Positions 1 to 6,794 are shown, counted from the stretch's first letter. The stretch: DNA of 11,141 bases from a candidate division BRC1 bacterium ADurb.BinA292 (GCA_002068205.1 MVZB01000097.1:1-11141); one strand, 5' to 3'. Made by a program: numbers and translations. The notes: generated by a model not told the origin, from the letters alone.

Positions 1-20
1 CCCGCCACTTCCGTGGCGGG
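1..20. other. Perfect hairpin at window edge
   Basis: CCCGCCAC (1-8) and GTGGCGGG (13-20) form a perfect 8-bp stem with a TTCC loop. No T-run follows on the plus strand, so an intrinsic terminator is not supported there. A second small stem, GTCCC (44-48) with GGGAC (52-56) and an ATA loop, lies between it and the carbamoyltransferase start at 107. The first hairpin may belong to the end of an upstream gene outside the window, or both may lie in the leader of the next gene. Confidence 0.4.
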
Positions 21-106
21 AATCGGGAAGCCAGAACGAAAGAGTCCCATAGGGACGGCAGAACAGCTCGAACCGACGGTGAGGGCAGGCACGTGACGGC
101 GCGGCG

Positions 107-1927
107 ATGACTTCCATTCTCGGCATTTCGGCTTATTACCACGACAGCGCGGCCTGCCTGGTGATCGACGGCGAGATCATCGCCGCCGCCCAGGAGGAGC
201 GATTCTCCCGCGTCAAGCACGACGAGCGCTGGCCGGCACAGGCCATCGCCTACTGCCTGAAGGAAGCGGGTTTGCGGCCGGAGGCGCTCGACGCCGTCGT
301 GTTCTATGAAAAGCCATTGATCAAGTTTGACCGGATCCTGGAGACCTTCCTTGCCGAGGCGCCGCGCGGCCTGAAGATGTTCATGCGCGGCCTGCAGCTC
401 TGGTCAACGCAGCGGCTCCACATCGCCGCGGAAATCCAACGCCGGATCGGTGAGGAGTGGCGCGGCAAGCTGCTCTTCACCGAGCATCATCAGTCCCACG
501 CCGCCAGCGCGTTCTATCCCTCGCCGTTCGAGGAGGCGGCGATTCTGACGATCGACGGCGTGGGAGAATGGGCGACGACGACGATCGCCCACGGCAAGGG
601 GCGCGAACTCAAGATCCTCAAGGAGATCCACTTTCCCCATTCGCTGGGGCTGCTGTACTCCGCCTTCACCTACTTTTGCGGCTTCCGCGTCAACAGCGGC
701 GAATACAAGCTGATGGGCCTGGCGCCCTACGGCGAGCCCAGATACGTCGACCTGATCCACGAGCACCTGATCACGGTCGGCGAGGACGGCGCGTTTCGCC
801 TCAACCTGAAGAACTTCCGCTACACGCGGGGCGACACGATGACCGGCGAGGGCTTCATCCGGCTGTTCGGCGGCCCCCCCCGCCGGCCCGAGACGCCGAT
901 CACCCAGCGCGAAATGGACCTGGCCGCCTCGGTCCAGCAGGTCACCGAGGAAATCATGGTCAAGCTGGCCGCCACGGCCGTCAGGGAAACCGGTTGCCGC
1001 AAGCTGTGCCTCGCCGGCGGCGTCGGACTCAACTGCGTCGGCAACGGCAGGATCCTGCGCGCCGGCGTCGTCGACGACCTGTGGATCCAGCCCGCCGCGG
1101 GCGATGCCGGCGGCGCACTCGGCGCGGCGCTCGACGTCTGGCACAACTTCTACCTCAAACCCCGCACGCCCCGCGCCGGCGACGCCATGCGCGGCAGCCG
1201 GCTGGGCCCCCGGTGGCGCGATGAGGAGATCGCGGAGCGGCTCCGGCCCCGCGGCGCGGTGATGCACTGGACCGCCCCGGAGGAGCTGCCCGACCGCGTC
1301 GCGGAGCTGATCGAGCGGGAAAACGTGATCGGCTGGTTTCAGGGGCGGATGGAATTCGGCCCTCGCGCGCTCGGCAGCCGCTCGATCCTCGGCGATGCCC
1401 GCAGCCCGCGCATGCAATCGGTGATGAATCTGAAGATCAAGTTCCGCGAGTCGTTCCGGCCGTTCGCCCCCTGCGTGCTGGCCGAGCGCGTCAGCGACTG
1501 GTTCGAGCTCGATCGCGAATCGCCCTACATGCTGCTGGTGGCGCCCGTACTGGAAAAGCACCGCCTGGCGCCGGACGCCAGCGGCGGGCTGAGGGGACTG
1601 GACCGGTTGAAAGCCCGGCGCTCCACCGTGCCCGCGATCACGCACGTCGATTATTCCGCGCGGATCCAGACGGTGGACGCCGAACGCCACGGCGTGCTCT
1701 ACGACGTGATGAAGGCGTTCGAGCGGCGCACCGGCTGCCCGGTGATCATCAACACCTCGTTCAACATCCGCGGCGAACCGATCGTCTGCCGGCCCGAGGA
1801 GGCCTATCGCTGCTTTATGCTGACCGACATGGACGCCCTGGTGCTGGGCCACTGGGTGCTGCTGAAGCACGAGCAGCCGCCCATGGAAGGCGCCGAAGAA
1901 TACCGCCGCCAGTTCAAGCTGGATTGA
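107..1927 (+). CDS. O-carbamoyltransferase, NodU/CmcH/TobZ family
   Basis: The protein has 606 residues, the usual size for the two-domain family. These cytoplasmic enzymes move a carbamoyl group from carbamoyl phosphate onto a hydroxyl of a sugar, antibiotic or lipo-oligosaccharide, through an ATP-derived carbamoyl-adenylate. The N-terminal Kae1/Hsp70-like domain (about 1-345) begins with ILGISAYYHDSAA (4-16) and AAAQEERFSR (26-35). It carries the HHQSH metal motif (His127, His128, His131), TIDGVGE around Asp150, and GDAGGALGAA around Asp333. The C-terminal YrdC-like domain (about 370-600) has FGPRALGSRSILGD (417-430) and INTSFNIRGEPIV (548-560). The ATG at 107 sets the family's normal N-terminus, but the ribosome site is weak. 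No glycosyltransferase or biosynthetic cluster is visible here, so the acceptor cannot be named. It converges with the gene at 1987-2256. Family assignment is secure; substrate is unknown. Confidence 0.95.
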   Translation: MTSILGISAYYHDSAACLVIDGEIIAAAQEERFSRVKHDERWPAQAIAYCLKEAGLRPEALDAVVFYEKPLIKFDRILETFLAEAPRGLKMFMRGLQLWSTQRLHIAAEIQRRIGEEWRGKLLFTEHHQSHAASAFYPSPFEEAAILTIDGVGEWATTTIAHGKGRELKILKEIHFPHSLGLLYSAFTYFCGFRVNSGEYKLMGLAPYGEPRYVDLIHEHLITVGEDGAFRLNLKNFRYTRGDTMTGEGFIRLFGGPPRRPETPITQREMDLAASVQQVTEEIMVKLAATAVRETGCRKLCLAGGVGLNCVGNGRILRAGVVDDLWIQPAAGDAGGALGAALDVWHNFYLKPRTPRAGDAMRGSRLGPRWRDEEIAERLRPRGAVMHWTAPEELPDRVAELIERENVIGWFQGRMEFGPRALGSRSILGDARSPRMQSVMNLKIKFRESFRPFAPCVLAERVSDWFELDRESPYMLLVAPVLEKHRLAPDASGGLRGLDRLKARRSTVPAITHVDYSARIQTVDAERHGVLYDVMKAFERRTGCPVIINTSFNIRGEPIVCRPEEAYRCFMLTDMDALVLGHWVLLKHEQPPMEGAEEYRRQFKLD

Positions 1928-1986
1928 CGCGATCGCCCCGGTAAGCGCCGATTAATCTGAATGGATGCCGAGGGAAGACGGTTCGA

Positions 1987-2256
1987 TCACTTGACGGAGA
2001 CGGGCGAATCGGCGGCGACGGCCGTCGCCGACGTCGGCAGCGCCTCGGTTTCCGGGTAGGGGCAGTTGCGACAGCCGCAATGACAGCAGAAGCCGCGCCG
2101 CCGCAGGTAGTCCGCCGTGAACACCAGTAACCCGTTCTGGTCGCGGTAGTAGTCCTGTCCTTCCTTCAATCGGGCCATGACTCCAGGCGGTTCCGCATCT
2201 GTGGGGAAATCGGGGGGCGTGTCGCGGCGAGTGCGCTTAACTGACAAACAACTCAT
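1987..2256 (-). CDS. Small Cys-rich DUF5522-type protein
   Basis: An 89-residue protein whose core (about 31-67) matches the DUF5522 pattern: a G-x-D-Y-Y segment (33-37), GLLVFTADYL (42-51), then R-G-F-C-C-H-C-G-C-R-N-C-P-Y (54-67). The clustered cysteines (57, 58, 60, 62, 65) suggest a metal or iron-sulfur site; that is inference, since the family has no established role. Cys60 and His59 occupy positions I recall as G-N in other members. The first 26 residues and the Ala/Ser-rich tail look unconserved. A second ATG at 2178 (Met27) would give a 63-residue protein closer to the usual length. A weak promoter-like pair (TTGAAG, 17 bp, TAGATA; 2260-2288) places transcription start near 2253, which favours Met27. 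It lies downstream of the repressor on the same strand, with a 148-bp gap. Confidence 0.8.
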   Translation of the reverse strand: MSCLSVKRTRRDTPPDFPTDAEPPGVMARLKEGQDYYRDQNGLLVFTADYLRRRGFCCHCGCRNCPYPETEALPTSATAVAADSPVSVK

Positions 2257-2290
2257 GTATATCTACCCCAGCCGCGCCGGCGCTTCAAGC

Positions 2291-2320
2291 AAAAACCCGG
2301 AGCCGGACCCCGCAGTCCGG
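2291..2320 (-). terminator. Possible terminator after the LacI-type gene
   Basis: On the minus strand a 6-bp stem (2303-2308 with 2315-2320, CCGGAC/GTCCGG) is followed after seven GC-rich bases by five T residues (2295-2291). It sits 85 bp beyond the repressor stop. The gap between stem and T-run is longer than ideal, so activity is uncertain. If it works, the DUF5522 gene needs its own promoter. Confidence 0.35.
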
Positions 2321-2404
2321 AACGACATCGCACGGCTTCCAGGACCCCGCATCGTGTGCGGTGCGATAGACCGGATTGGCGAACACCCCCGGGATGTCCG
2401 CCGC

Positions 2405-3406
2405 CTAATTCTTGCGCGGCGGCGCCGTTGATTCCCGCACCAGCAACCGCGTCCCCAGTTGGATCACGCGCCCCTCGCTTGTCTGGCGGTTGATCATCTC
2501 CCACAACGCCTTGAAGGCCAACTGCCCCAGCTTGTCGCGCGGGATGGCGACGGTTGTTAGCGGCGGATGGCTGTACTGCGAGAAGCTGATGTTGTCGAAG
2601 CCGACGATCGAGATGTCCTGCGGTATCCGCAATCCCTTGTCGCGGCAGCAGTGCATCGCGCCGAACGCCATCAGGTCATTGGCGCAGACGATTGCGGTCG
2701 GCGGCGCGGAACTCAGCAGCCGCGAGCAGCCGTAATAGCCTCCCTCGGCGCTGAAGTCGGCATCGACGATGCGCATCGCCCCCTCGCCGCGCGCCTGCAT
2801 CTGTTCGATGAATGCCTGCCGCCGATACATCGCCGACTGCAGGTGCGGCGCGCCGCCGATGAACGCGATCTGCCGATGCCCCAGCTCCTCCAGATGATTG
2901 ACCGCCTCGCGGATCCCCTCGCCATAGTTCACCAGAATGCAACTGATCAGCGGGCTGAGCGGCCCCGGATTGAAATAGTACACCGCGCGGATGTTCTGGC
3001 GCGCCACCAGCTCGACCAGCCCCGTGTCATATTCCGTCGTCATGATCGCCAGACCCGGCACGCGCAGGCCGATCAGCCGCCGGACGCAGTCCGACGTCCG
3101 CTGCGGGTCGTAGCCGGTGTTCATCACCAGCACTTCCATGTTGTGCAGCAGCGCCTGATCCTGGAAGTTGCGGGTCAGCTCGGGGAAATGCGGGTTCTGG
3201 ATGTCGGAGACGATCAGGCCCAGGATGTTGCTGCGGCCGGTGGCCAGGTTGCGCGCGGCAAGGTTCTGGGAGTAGCCCAGCTCCTCGATCGCCGTCCGGA
3301 CGCGCGCGGCCGTCTCGGGCCGCACCCGGCGAGTCTGATTGAGCACATGAGAGACGGTGGCGATCGAGACGCCCGCCCGGTCAGCTACATTCTTGATATT
3401 GACCAA
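2405..3406 (-). CDS. LacI/PurR-family transcriptional repressor
   Basis: A cytoplasmic DNA-binding regulator of 333 residues, the normal family length, read from the TTG at 3406. The N-terminal helix-turn-helix (about 3-24) has the standard VADRAGVSIATVSHVLN form. The hinge helix (about 48-58, NLAARNLATGR) follows, then a periplasmic-binding-protein-like effector domain (about 60-330) beginning SNILGLIVSDIQNPHFPEL, with ANDLMAFGAM and DISIVGFDNISF near the end. An in-frame ATG at 3469 would add 21 residues rich in AGG, AGA, CGA and GGA codons, unlike the rest of the gene. TTG at 3406 has a GGGGG ribosome site six bases upstream and puts the helix-turn-helix at the very N-terminus as in relatives. 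The effector is probably a sugar or purine-like small molecule but cannot be named. No sugar-use operon is adjacent; nearby palindromes suggest autoregulation. Confidence 0.93.
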   Translation of the reverse strand: MVNIKNVADRAGVSIATVSHVLNQTRRVRPETAARVRTAIEELGYSQNLAARNLATGRSNILGLIVSDIQNPHFPELTRNFQDQALLHNMEVLVMNTGYDPQRTSDCVRRLIGLRVPGLAIMTTEYDTGLVELVARQNIRAVYYFNPGPLSPLISCILVNYGEGIREAVNHLEELGHRQIAFIGGAPHLQSAMYRRQAFIEQMQARGEGAMRIVDADFSAEGGYYGCSRLLSSAPPTAIVCANDLMAFGAMHCCRDKGLRIPQDISIVGFDNISFSQYSHPPLTTVAIPRDKLGQLAFKALWEMINRQTSEGRVIQLGTRLLVRESTAPPRKN

Positions 3407-3500
3407 CTCTCGCCCCCTAGCCCTGAATCCCGTCTCCCGTCTCGTCCTCGGCTCTCGAAAGCCGGCCATTGCATCATACTACCCCCCTCACGGCCCTATT

Positions 3501-3527
3501 GTCCTTTACGTCCTTTATGTCCTTTCA
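3501..3527 (-). repeat. Three 9-bp tandem repeats at the repressor transcript start
   Basis: The plus strand reads GTCCTTTAC, GTCCTTTAT, GTCCTTTCA, three consecutive 9-bp units sharing GTCCTTT. On the minus (transcribed) strand each unit holds AAAGGAC. The array lies immediately downstream of the predicted -10 box of the repressor promoter, so it would occupy roughly +1 to +25 of that mRNA. Each copy includes an AAAGGA Shine-Dalgarno-like core. Confidence 0.75.
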
Positions 3528-3528
3528 G

Positions 3529-3557
3529 ATTCTATTTCTCGATCTCCGCGAAGTCAA
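3529..3557 (-). promoter_or_regulatory. Sigma-70-type promoter for the LacI-type repressor
   Basis: The minus strand shows TTGACT (3557-3552), a 17-bp spacer and TAGAAT (3534-3529), each one mismatch or so from consensus with optimal spacing. Predicted transcription start is near 3522, giving a leader of about 115 bases to the TTG start at 3406. The surrounding 3525-3640 is clearly more AT-rich than the genes. Confidence 0.75.
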
Positions 3558-3573
3558 AATGATGAACAACTTC
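3550..3573. promoter_or_regulatory. Inverted repeat over the -35 box, candidate operator
   Basis: GAAGT (3550-3554) and ACTTC (3569-3573) form a 24-bp interrupted palindrome overlapping the -35 hexamer of the repressor promoter. LacI-family dimers bind palindromes, and repressor autoregulation from such positions is common. The half-sites are short, so chance occurrence is possible. Confidence 0.35.
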
Positions 3574-3596
3574 CGAAAAACCTGCACTCAATGTAC

Positions 3597-3626
3597 GCGA
3601 TTTTCTGCTGAATCCTGAAAAATCGC
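3597..3626. promoter_or_regulatory. 8-bp inverted repeat upstream of the repressor promoter
   Basis: GCGATTTT (3597-3604) and AAAATCGC (3619-3626) are perfect inverted copies separated by 14 bases. They lie about 40 bp upstream of the repressor -35 box, in AT-rich DNA between divergent genes. No T-run makes it a terminator. A regulator binding site or second operator is possible. Confidence 0.35.
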
Positions 3627-3772
3627 AAAATGCCGGTTGCGGCGATGCCGCCCCCGTTCGTTCGCAATCAAGGAGCCTGCATCGGACCCTGTTTGCTCTT
3701 TTCTCTTGCGATTCCCAAGCGCGATGTTAGGGTTTTGGCTTTGTCTAGCCGTGTCCCCTTGGACCGGCAGAC

Positions 3773-3838
3773 GCCCGACGTGAGTCCCTTCCCGTCGGGC
3801 CGCTTCGTGGGCCGAGATCACGGGACTCGTCCCACGTC
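3773..3838 (+). promoter_or_regulatory. Structured leader with competing stems before hppA
   Basis: GCCCGACG (3773-3780) pairs perfectly with CGTCGGGC (3793-3800). GAGTCCC (3782-3788), which lies in that loop, pairs with GGGACTC (3822-3828), and the pairing can be extended by GACGT (3777-3781) with ACGTC (3834-3838). The extended form cannot coexist with the first stem. CGTGGG (3806-3811) also matches CCCACG (3831-3836). The element ends 67 bases before the hppA ATG. This resembles an attenuator or riboswitch-like layout, but no known class is recognised. I see no strong plus-strand promoter upstream; the rest of 3627-3772 holds nothing I can support. Confidence 0.4.
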
Positions 3839-3905
3839 ACGCCATATCCGGCCGGCGCCGAGGCACTGACCTGCGGACCTGTCCGGCCGTCGGGAGACCC
3901 CACAC

Positions 3906-5846
3906 ATGGATTACCTGTTACTTTGGCCGCTGCTCGGTGGGCTGCTGGCTCTGCTGGTCGTCGTCCTGCTGACGCTCGATCTGCTTAAGAAAAGCCGCGG
4001 CAATGCCACGATGGTGGAGATTTCCAATGCCGTCCAGGTCGGCGCCAAGGCATTCCTCAAGCGCGAATACACCTATATCGCGGGCTTTGTCGTCGTCATT
4101 GCCGTCGCCCTGGCCGTCCTGGGCGAGATGAACCCCGACGTTCCCACGATGAACCGCTGGACGGGGGTCTCCTTCGCCATCGGCGCGGTCTGTTCGGCCA
4201 TTGCCGGCTATATCGGCATGTCGATCGCCACGCGCGCCAACAGCCGCACGGCCGAAGCCGCCCGCCAGGGAGGGGTCAAGGGCGCGCTGGGCGTCGCCAT
4301 CAGCGGCGGCGCCGTCATGGGCCTGAGCGTCGTCGGCATTTCCCTGCTGGGGCTCTGCCTGGTCTACCAACTGTTTGAGGGCGAACCGGCCATCGTCAAT
4401 GGCTACGCCATGGGGGCCTCGCTCGTCGCGCTGTTCGCCCGCTCCGGCGGCGGCATCTATACCAAGGGCGCCGACATGGGTGCCGACCTGGTCGGCAAGG
4501 TCGAGGCGGGCATCCCCGAGGACGACCCCATCGCCGTCACGCTCAATTTCACCGCCCCCGAGATGATGCAGGGGATGGTGATGCTGCCGATGCTGATCGC
4601 CGCGGCGGGCGTCGTCGCCTCGATCATCGGCATTTTCTTCATCCGCCTGTTCGCCAAGAACGATCCGCAGAAGGCCCTGATGAACGGCACCTATGTCGCC
4701 GCCCTCCTCACGATCATCGCCACCTGGTTCATCGTCGACGCCGCCGGCAGCGAATTCACCGCCGACGACGGCGACACGGTCTACTCCAAGATCGGCATCT
4801 TCTGGTCCACCGTGGTCGGCGTCCTCGCCGGGGCGGCCGTCGGCTTCATCTCGGAATACTACACCTCCTCGAAATACCGCCCCACGCGCGTGATCTCCGA
4901 AAACAGCCAGTCCGGCCCCGCGCTGACCGTTGTCGAAGGCCTCAGCGTCGGCATGAAATCGTGCGGCATCCCGACCGTCGTGCTGGCCGTCGCCATCCTG
5001 ATCGCCTATCACTTCGCCGGGTTCTATGGCATCGCGCTGGCGGCGTTCGGCATGCTCGCCACCACCGGCATCATCGTCTCGGTCGACAGCTACGGCCCGA
5101 TCGCGGACAACGCCGGCGGCATTGCCGAAATGGCCCACCTCGACCGCTCGGTGCGCGAGATCACCGACAACCTCGATTCGGTCGGCAACACCACGGCCGC
5201 CATCGGCAAGGGCTTCGCCATCGGATCGGCCGCGTTCGCGGCCCTGGGCCTGCTGGTGGCCTACACTGCCTCGGCGGGCATCTCCGCGGCCGACGTCTCT
5301 CTGACCGAACCGGCCGTCCTGGCCGGCCTGCTGCTCGGCGGCATGTTCCCCTACTTCTTCTCGTCGATGCTGTTCCGCGCCGTCTCGATCTCGGCCTTCG
5401 CCATGATCGGCGAGGTCCGCCGTCAGCTGCGCGAGATCCCCGGGATCATGGAGGGCAAGGCCAAGCCCGACTACGCCCAGTGCGTCGACATCGCCACCCG
5501 GGGGGCGATCAACGGCATGCTGCTCCCCGGCGGCATCGCCATTCTCCTCCCCGTGCTGGTGGGCTTCCTCCTCGGCAAGGAGATGCTGACCGGCGTGCTG
5601 ATCGGCTCGCTCGTCAGCGGCCTGATGATCGGCATCCAGATGGCCAACTCCGGCGGCGCGATGGACAACGCCAAGAAATACATCGAAGAGGGCAATTTCG
5701 GCGGCAAGGGTTCCGACGCGCACAAGGCGGCGGTCGTCGGCGATACCGTTGGCGATCCGCTCAAGGACACCGTCGGCCCCTCGATCAATATCCTGATCAA
5801 GCTGATGTGCGTGATTTCGCTCGTGATCGCGCCGCTGCTGACGTAA
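3906..5846 (+). CDS. hppA: Membrane-bound ion-pumping pyrophosphatase, lacking the DNVGDNVGD loop
   Basis: An integral inner-membrane protein of 646 residues. The family couples pyrophosphate hydrolysis to H+ or Na+ export. The first substrate loop, GGGIYTKGADMGADLVGKVE (181-200; Lys187, Asp190, Asp194) and PEDDP (204-208), is intact. So are DNAGGIAEM (401-409) and the C-terminal GDTVGDPLKDT (612-622; Asp613, Asp617, Asp621). GNTTAAIGKG (427-436) has Ala431 and Gly434, the K+-dependent signature. Directly after Pro208 the sequence jumps to IAVTLNF, so the invariant DNVGDNVGD motif and most of transmembrane helix 6 (roughly 35-50 residues) are missing without a frame change. Restoring them would give the usual length of about 690. 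The conserved Trp before DNAKKYIE is Met586. The ATG at 3906 has GGGAGA eight bases upstream. Family identity is certain; pump activity is doubtful as the sequence stands. The gene is monocistronic, ending before a hairpin at 5901-5934. Confidence 0.95.
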   Translation: MDYLLLWPLLGGLLALLVVVLLTLDLLKKSRGNATMVEISNAVQVGAKAFLKREYTYIAGFVVVIAVALAVLGEMNPDVPTMNRWTGVSFAIGAVCSAIAGYIGMSIATRANSRTAEAARQGGVKGALGVAISGGAVMGLSVVGISLLGLCLVYQLFEGEPAIVNGYAMGASLVALFARSGGGIYTKGADMGADLVGKVEAGIPEDDPIAVTLNFTAPEMMQGMVMLPMLIAAAGVVASIIGIFFIRLFAKNDPQKALMNGTYVAALLTIIATWFIVDAAGSEFTADDGDTVYSKIGIFWSTVVGVLAGAAVGFISEYYTSSKYRPTRVISENSQSGPALTVVEGLSVGMKSCGIPTVVLAVAILIAYHFAGFYGIALAAFGMLATTGIIVSVDSYGPIADNAGGIAEMAHLDRSVREITDNLDSVGNTTAAIGKGFAIGSAAFAALGLLVAYTASAGISAADVSLTEPAVLAGLLLGGMFPYFFSSMLFRAVSISAFAMIGEVRRQLREIPGIMEGKAKPDYAQCVDIATRGAINGMLLPGGIAILLPVLVGFLLGKEMLTGVLIGSLVSGLMIGIQMANSGGAMDNAKKYIEEGNFGGKGSDAHKAAVVGDTVGDPLKDTVGPSINILIKLMCVISLVIAPLLT

Positions 5847-5900
5847 CCCCCCGTAACGAGCGCGGGTCGGGATTGCCCCTTAAAAAAGGGTCGCAAACAA

Positions 5901-5934
5901 GCAGGGACAGTCCGCCGCGGCGGGCTGTCCCTGC
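5901..5934. terminator. Strong hairpin between convergent genes
   Basis: GCAGGGACAG (5901-5910) and CTGTCCCTGC (5925-5934) pair perfectly, and the inner CCGCC/GGCGG bases extend the stem. On the plus strand it is followed by a TTTT run within ten bases. On the minus strand TTGTTTGC follows at once. It sits between the ends of hppA (5846) and the secreted-protein gene (5984) and probably serves both, although the T-runs are short. A weaker CCCTT/AAGGG stem with an AAAA loop lies just before it (5877-5890). Confidence 0.65.
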
Positions 5935-5983
5935 GTCCATTTTGGGGCTGTCTGACGCGAGCTCCCGTGAGCGTCGTCCGTCG

Positions 5984-6736
5984 TCATTTGCGGTCGCGGT
6001 CACGGCTGTCGCGCCGGTCGCGATCATCCCGGCCGCGGTGGTCCGACCCATCGCGCCCATCACGCCGGTCCCAATCCCTCCGGTTATCGACCTGATTGCG
6101 GAACCGCAATTCCGGGAAGCGGCGCAACGTATCGACCGAGTAGCGGTGCGTGTGACGGAGGTCGCACGTCGCCGGGCAGTAAACGACGGTCTCGCGCACG
6201 ATGTGCCGCGGGGGCGGCGTCACCACGCGACGCTCGACCACATGGCCGCGGCGCGGGCCGCTGTCAAAGAAGTAACGGTCCAGTGCCCGCACCAGCAGCT
6301 GCAGCTCCTCGAAATCATCGCGCAAGCTGCGGCTGAAGACGTGCATCCGGATATCTGCCAGATGGAGCCGCCGCACGAGGTCCTCGTGCAACTCCCTCAG
6401 ATCGCGAGAAACCCGCCCGTGTGAATCATCGGCTTCCTTGCGGAACTCGCGCGCGGTGTCGTGGAAACTGTCCAGCCGTTCAATCGCGCGCTTCACATCG
6501 TCCTTGTCGTAATAGCGCCTTGCGTAATCGGATTCATCCTTCGCCCGTTCGTAAATGTAATCCGCGAGGTGGCTGATATCGATCGCGAGCCGCTCCAGTG
6601 AGACCGTCCGGTGCGACTGGCGGATGCTTGAGACCGAGCTTTTCCAACCGTACGTCGGATGGTCCGCCGCGACCAGCGCCGGGCTCAGCAGGCAGAGGAC
6701 CAGGCTCACGCGCGCCAGCAAGGGGTTGATGTTCAT
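5984..6736 (-). CDS. Secreted protein with Arg/Asp-rich tail, function unknown
   Basis: The 250-residue protein starts at the ATG at 6736, which has GGGAGG eight bases upstream and puts a signal peptide at the N-terminus. An in-frame ATG at 6841 would add 35 unlikely residues. Residues 1-24 are a Sec signal (Arg9, hydrophobic 10-22) with probable cleavage after Val-Ala-Ala (22-24). Residues about 28-165 are charged and predominantly helical in appearance, with many Arg, Asp, Glu and Leu and a possible coiled coil. Cys187 and Cys191 (YCPATC) could form a disulfide. From about 219 to 250 the tail is almost only Arg and Asp with some Gly and Ser. I recognise no family. An envelope or periplasmic role is inferred from the signal peptide. 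It lies 115 bp downstream of the response regulator on the same strand. Confidence 0.8.
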   Translation of the reverse strand: MNINPLLARVSLVLCLLSPALVAADHPTYGWKSSVSSIRQSHRTVSLERLAIDISHLADYIYERAKDESDYARRYYDKDDVKRAIERLDSFHDTAREFRKEADDSHGRVSRDLRELHEDLVRRLHLADIRMHVFSRSLRDDFEELQLLVRALDRYFFDSGPRRGHVVERRVVTPPPRHIVRETVVYCPATCDLRHTHRYSVDTLRRFPELRFRNQVDNRRDWDRRDGRDGSDHRGRDDRDRRDSRDRDRK

Positions 6737-6761
6737 GGGTTGTACCTCCCGGTCCGGTCTC

Positions 6762-6794
6762 GGCCGTTCCAGCACGGCCTGTCTGTTTGGACAG
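6762..6794 (-). promoter_or_regulatory. Twin inverted repeats before the secreted-protein gene
   Basis: GGCCGT/ACGGCC (6762-6767 with 6774-6779) and CTGTC/GACAG (6779-6783 with 6790-6794) are two adjacent short hairpins. They sit between the response-regulator stop (6852) and the ATG at 6736. There is no T-run, so they could be leader structure or a protein site rather than a terminator. I found no clear -12/-24 sigma-54 promoter in this gap. Confidence 0.35.

Noticed and set aside
404..1870. Long minus-strand open frame (488 codons) opposite the carbamoyltransferase
   Set aside because: It is the antisense reflection of a GC3-rich gene; the protein is compositionally biased and matches no family, while the plus strand has clear motifs.
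3588..3869. Short frames on both strands between the repressor and hppA
   Set aside because: They overlap the promoter-distal palindrome and structured leader and show no protein-like features.
3918..5723. 601-codon minus-strand open frame opposite hppA
   Set aside because: His/Asp/Gly/Arg-rich antisense product of codon bias; no domain is visible.
4961..6424. 487-codon plus-strand frame overlapping the end of hppA and the secreted-protein gene
   Set aside because: Arg/Pro-rich shifted frame crossing a strong terminator hairpin and two convergent genes.
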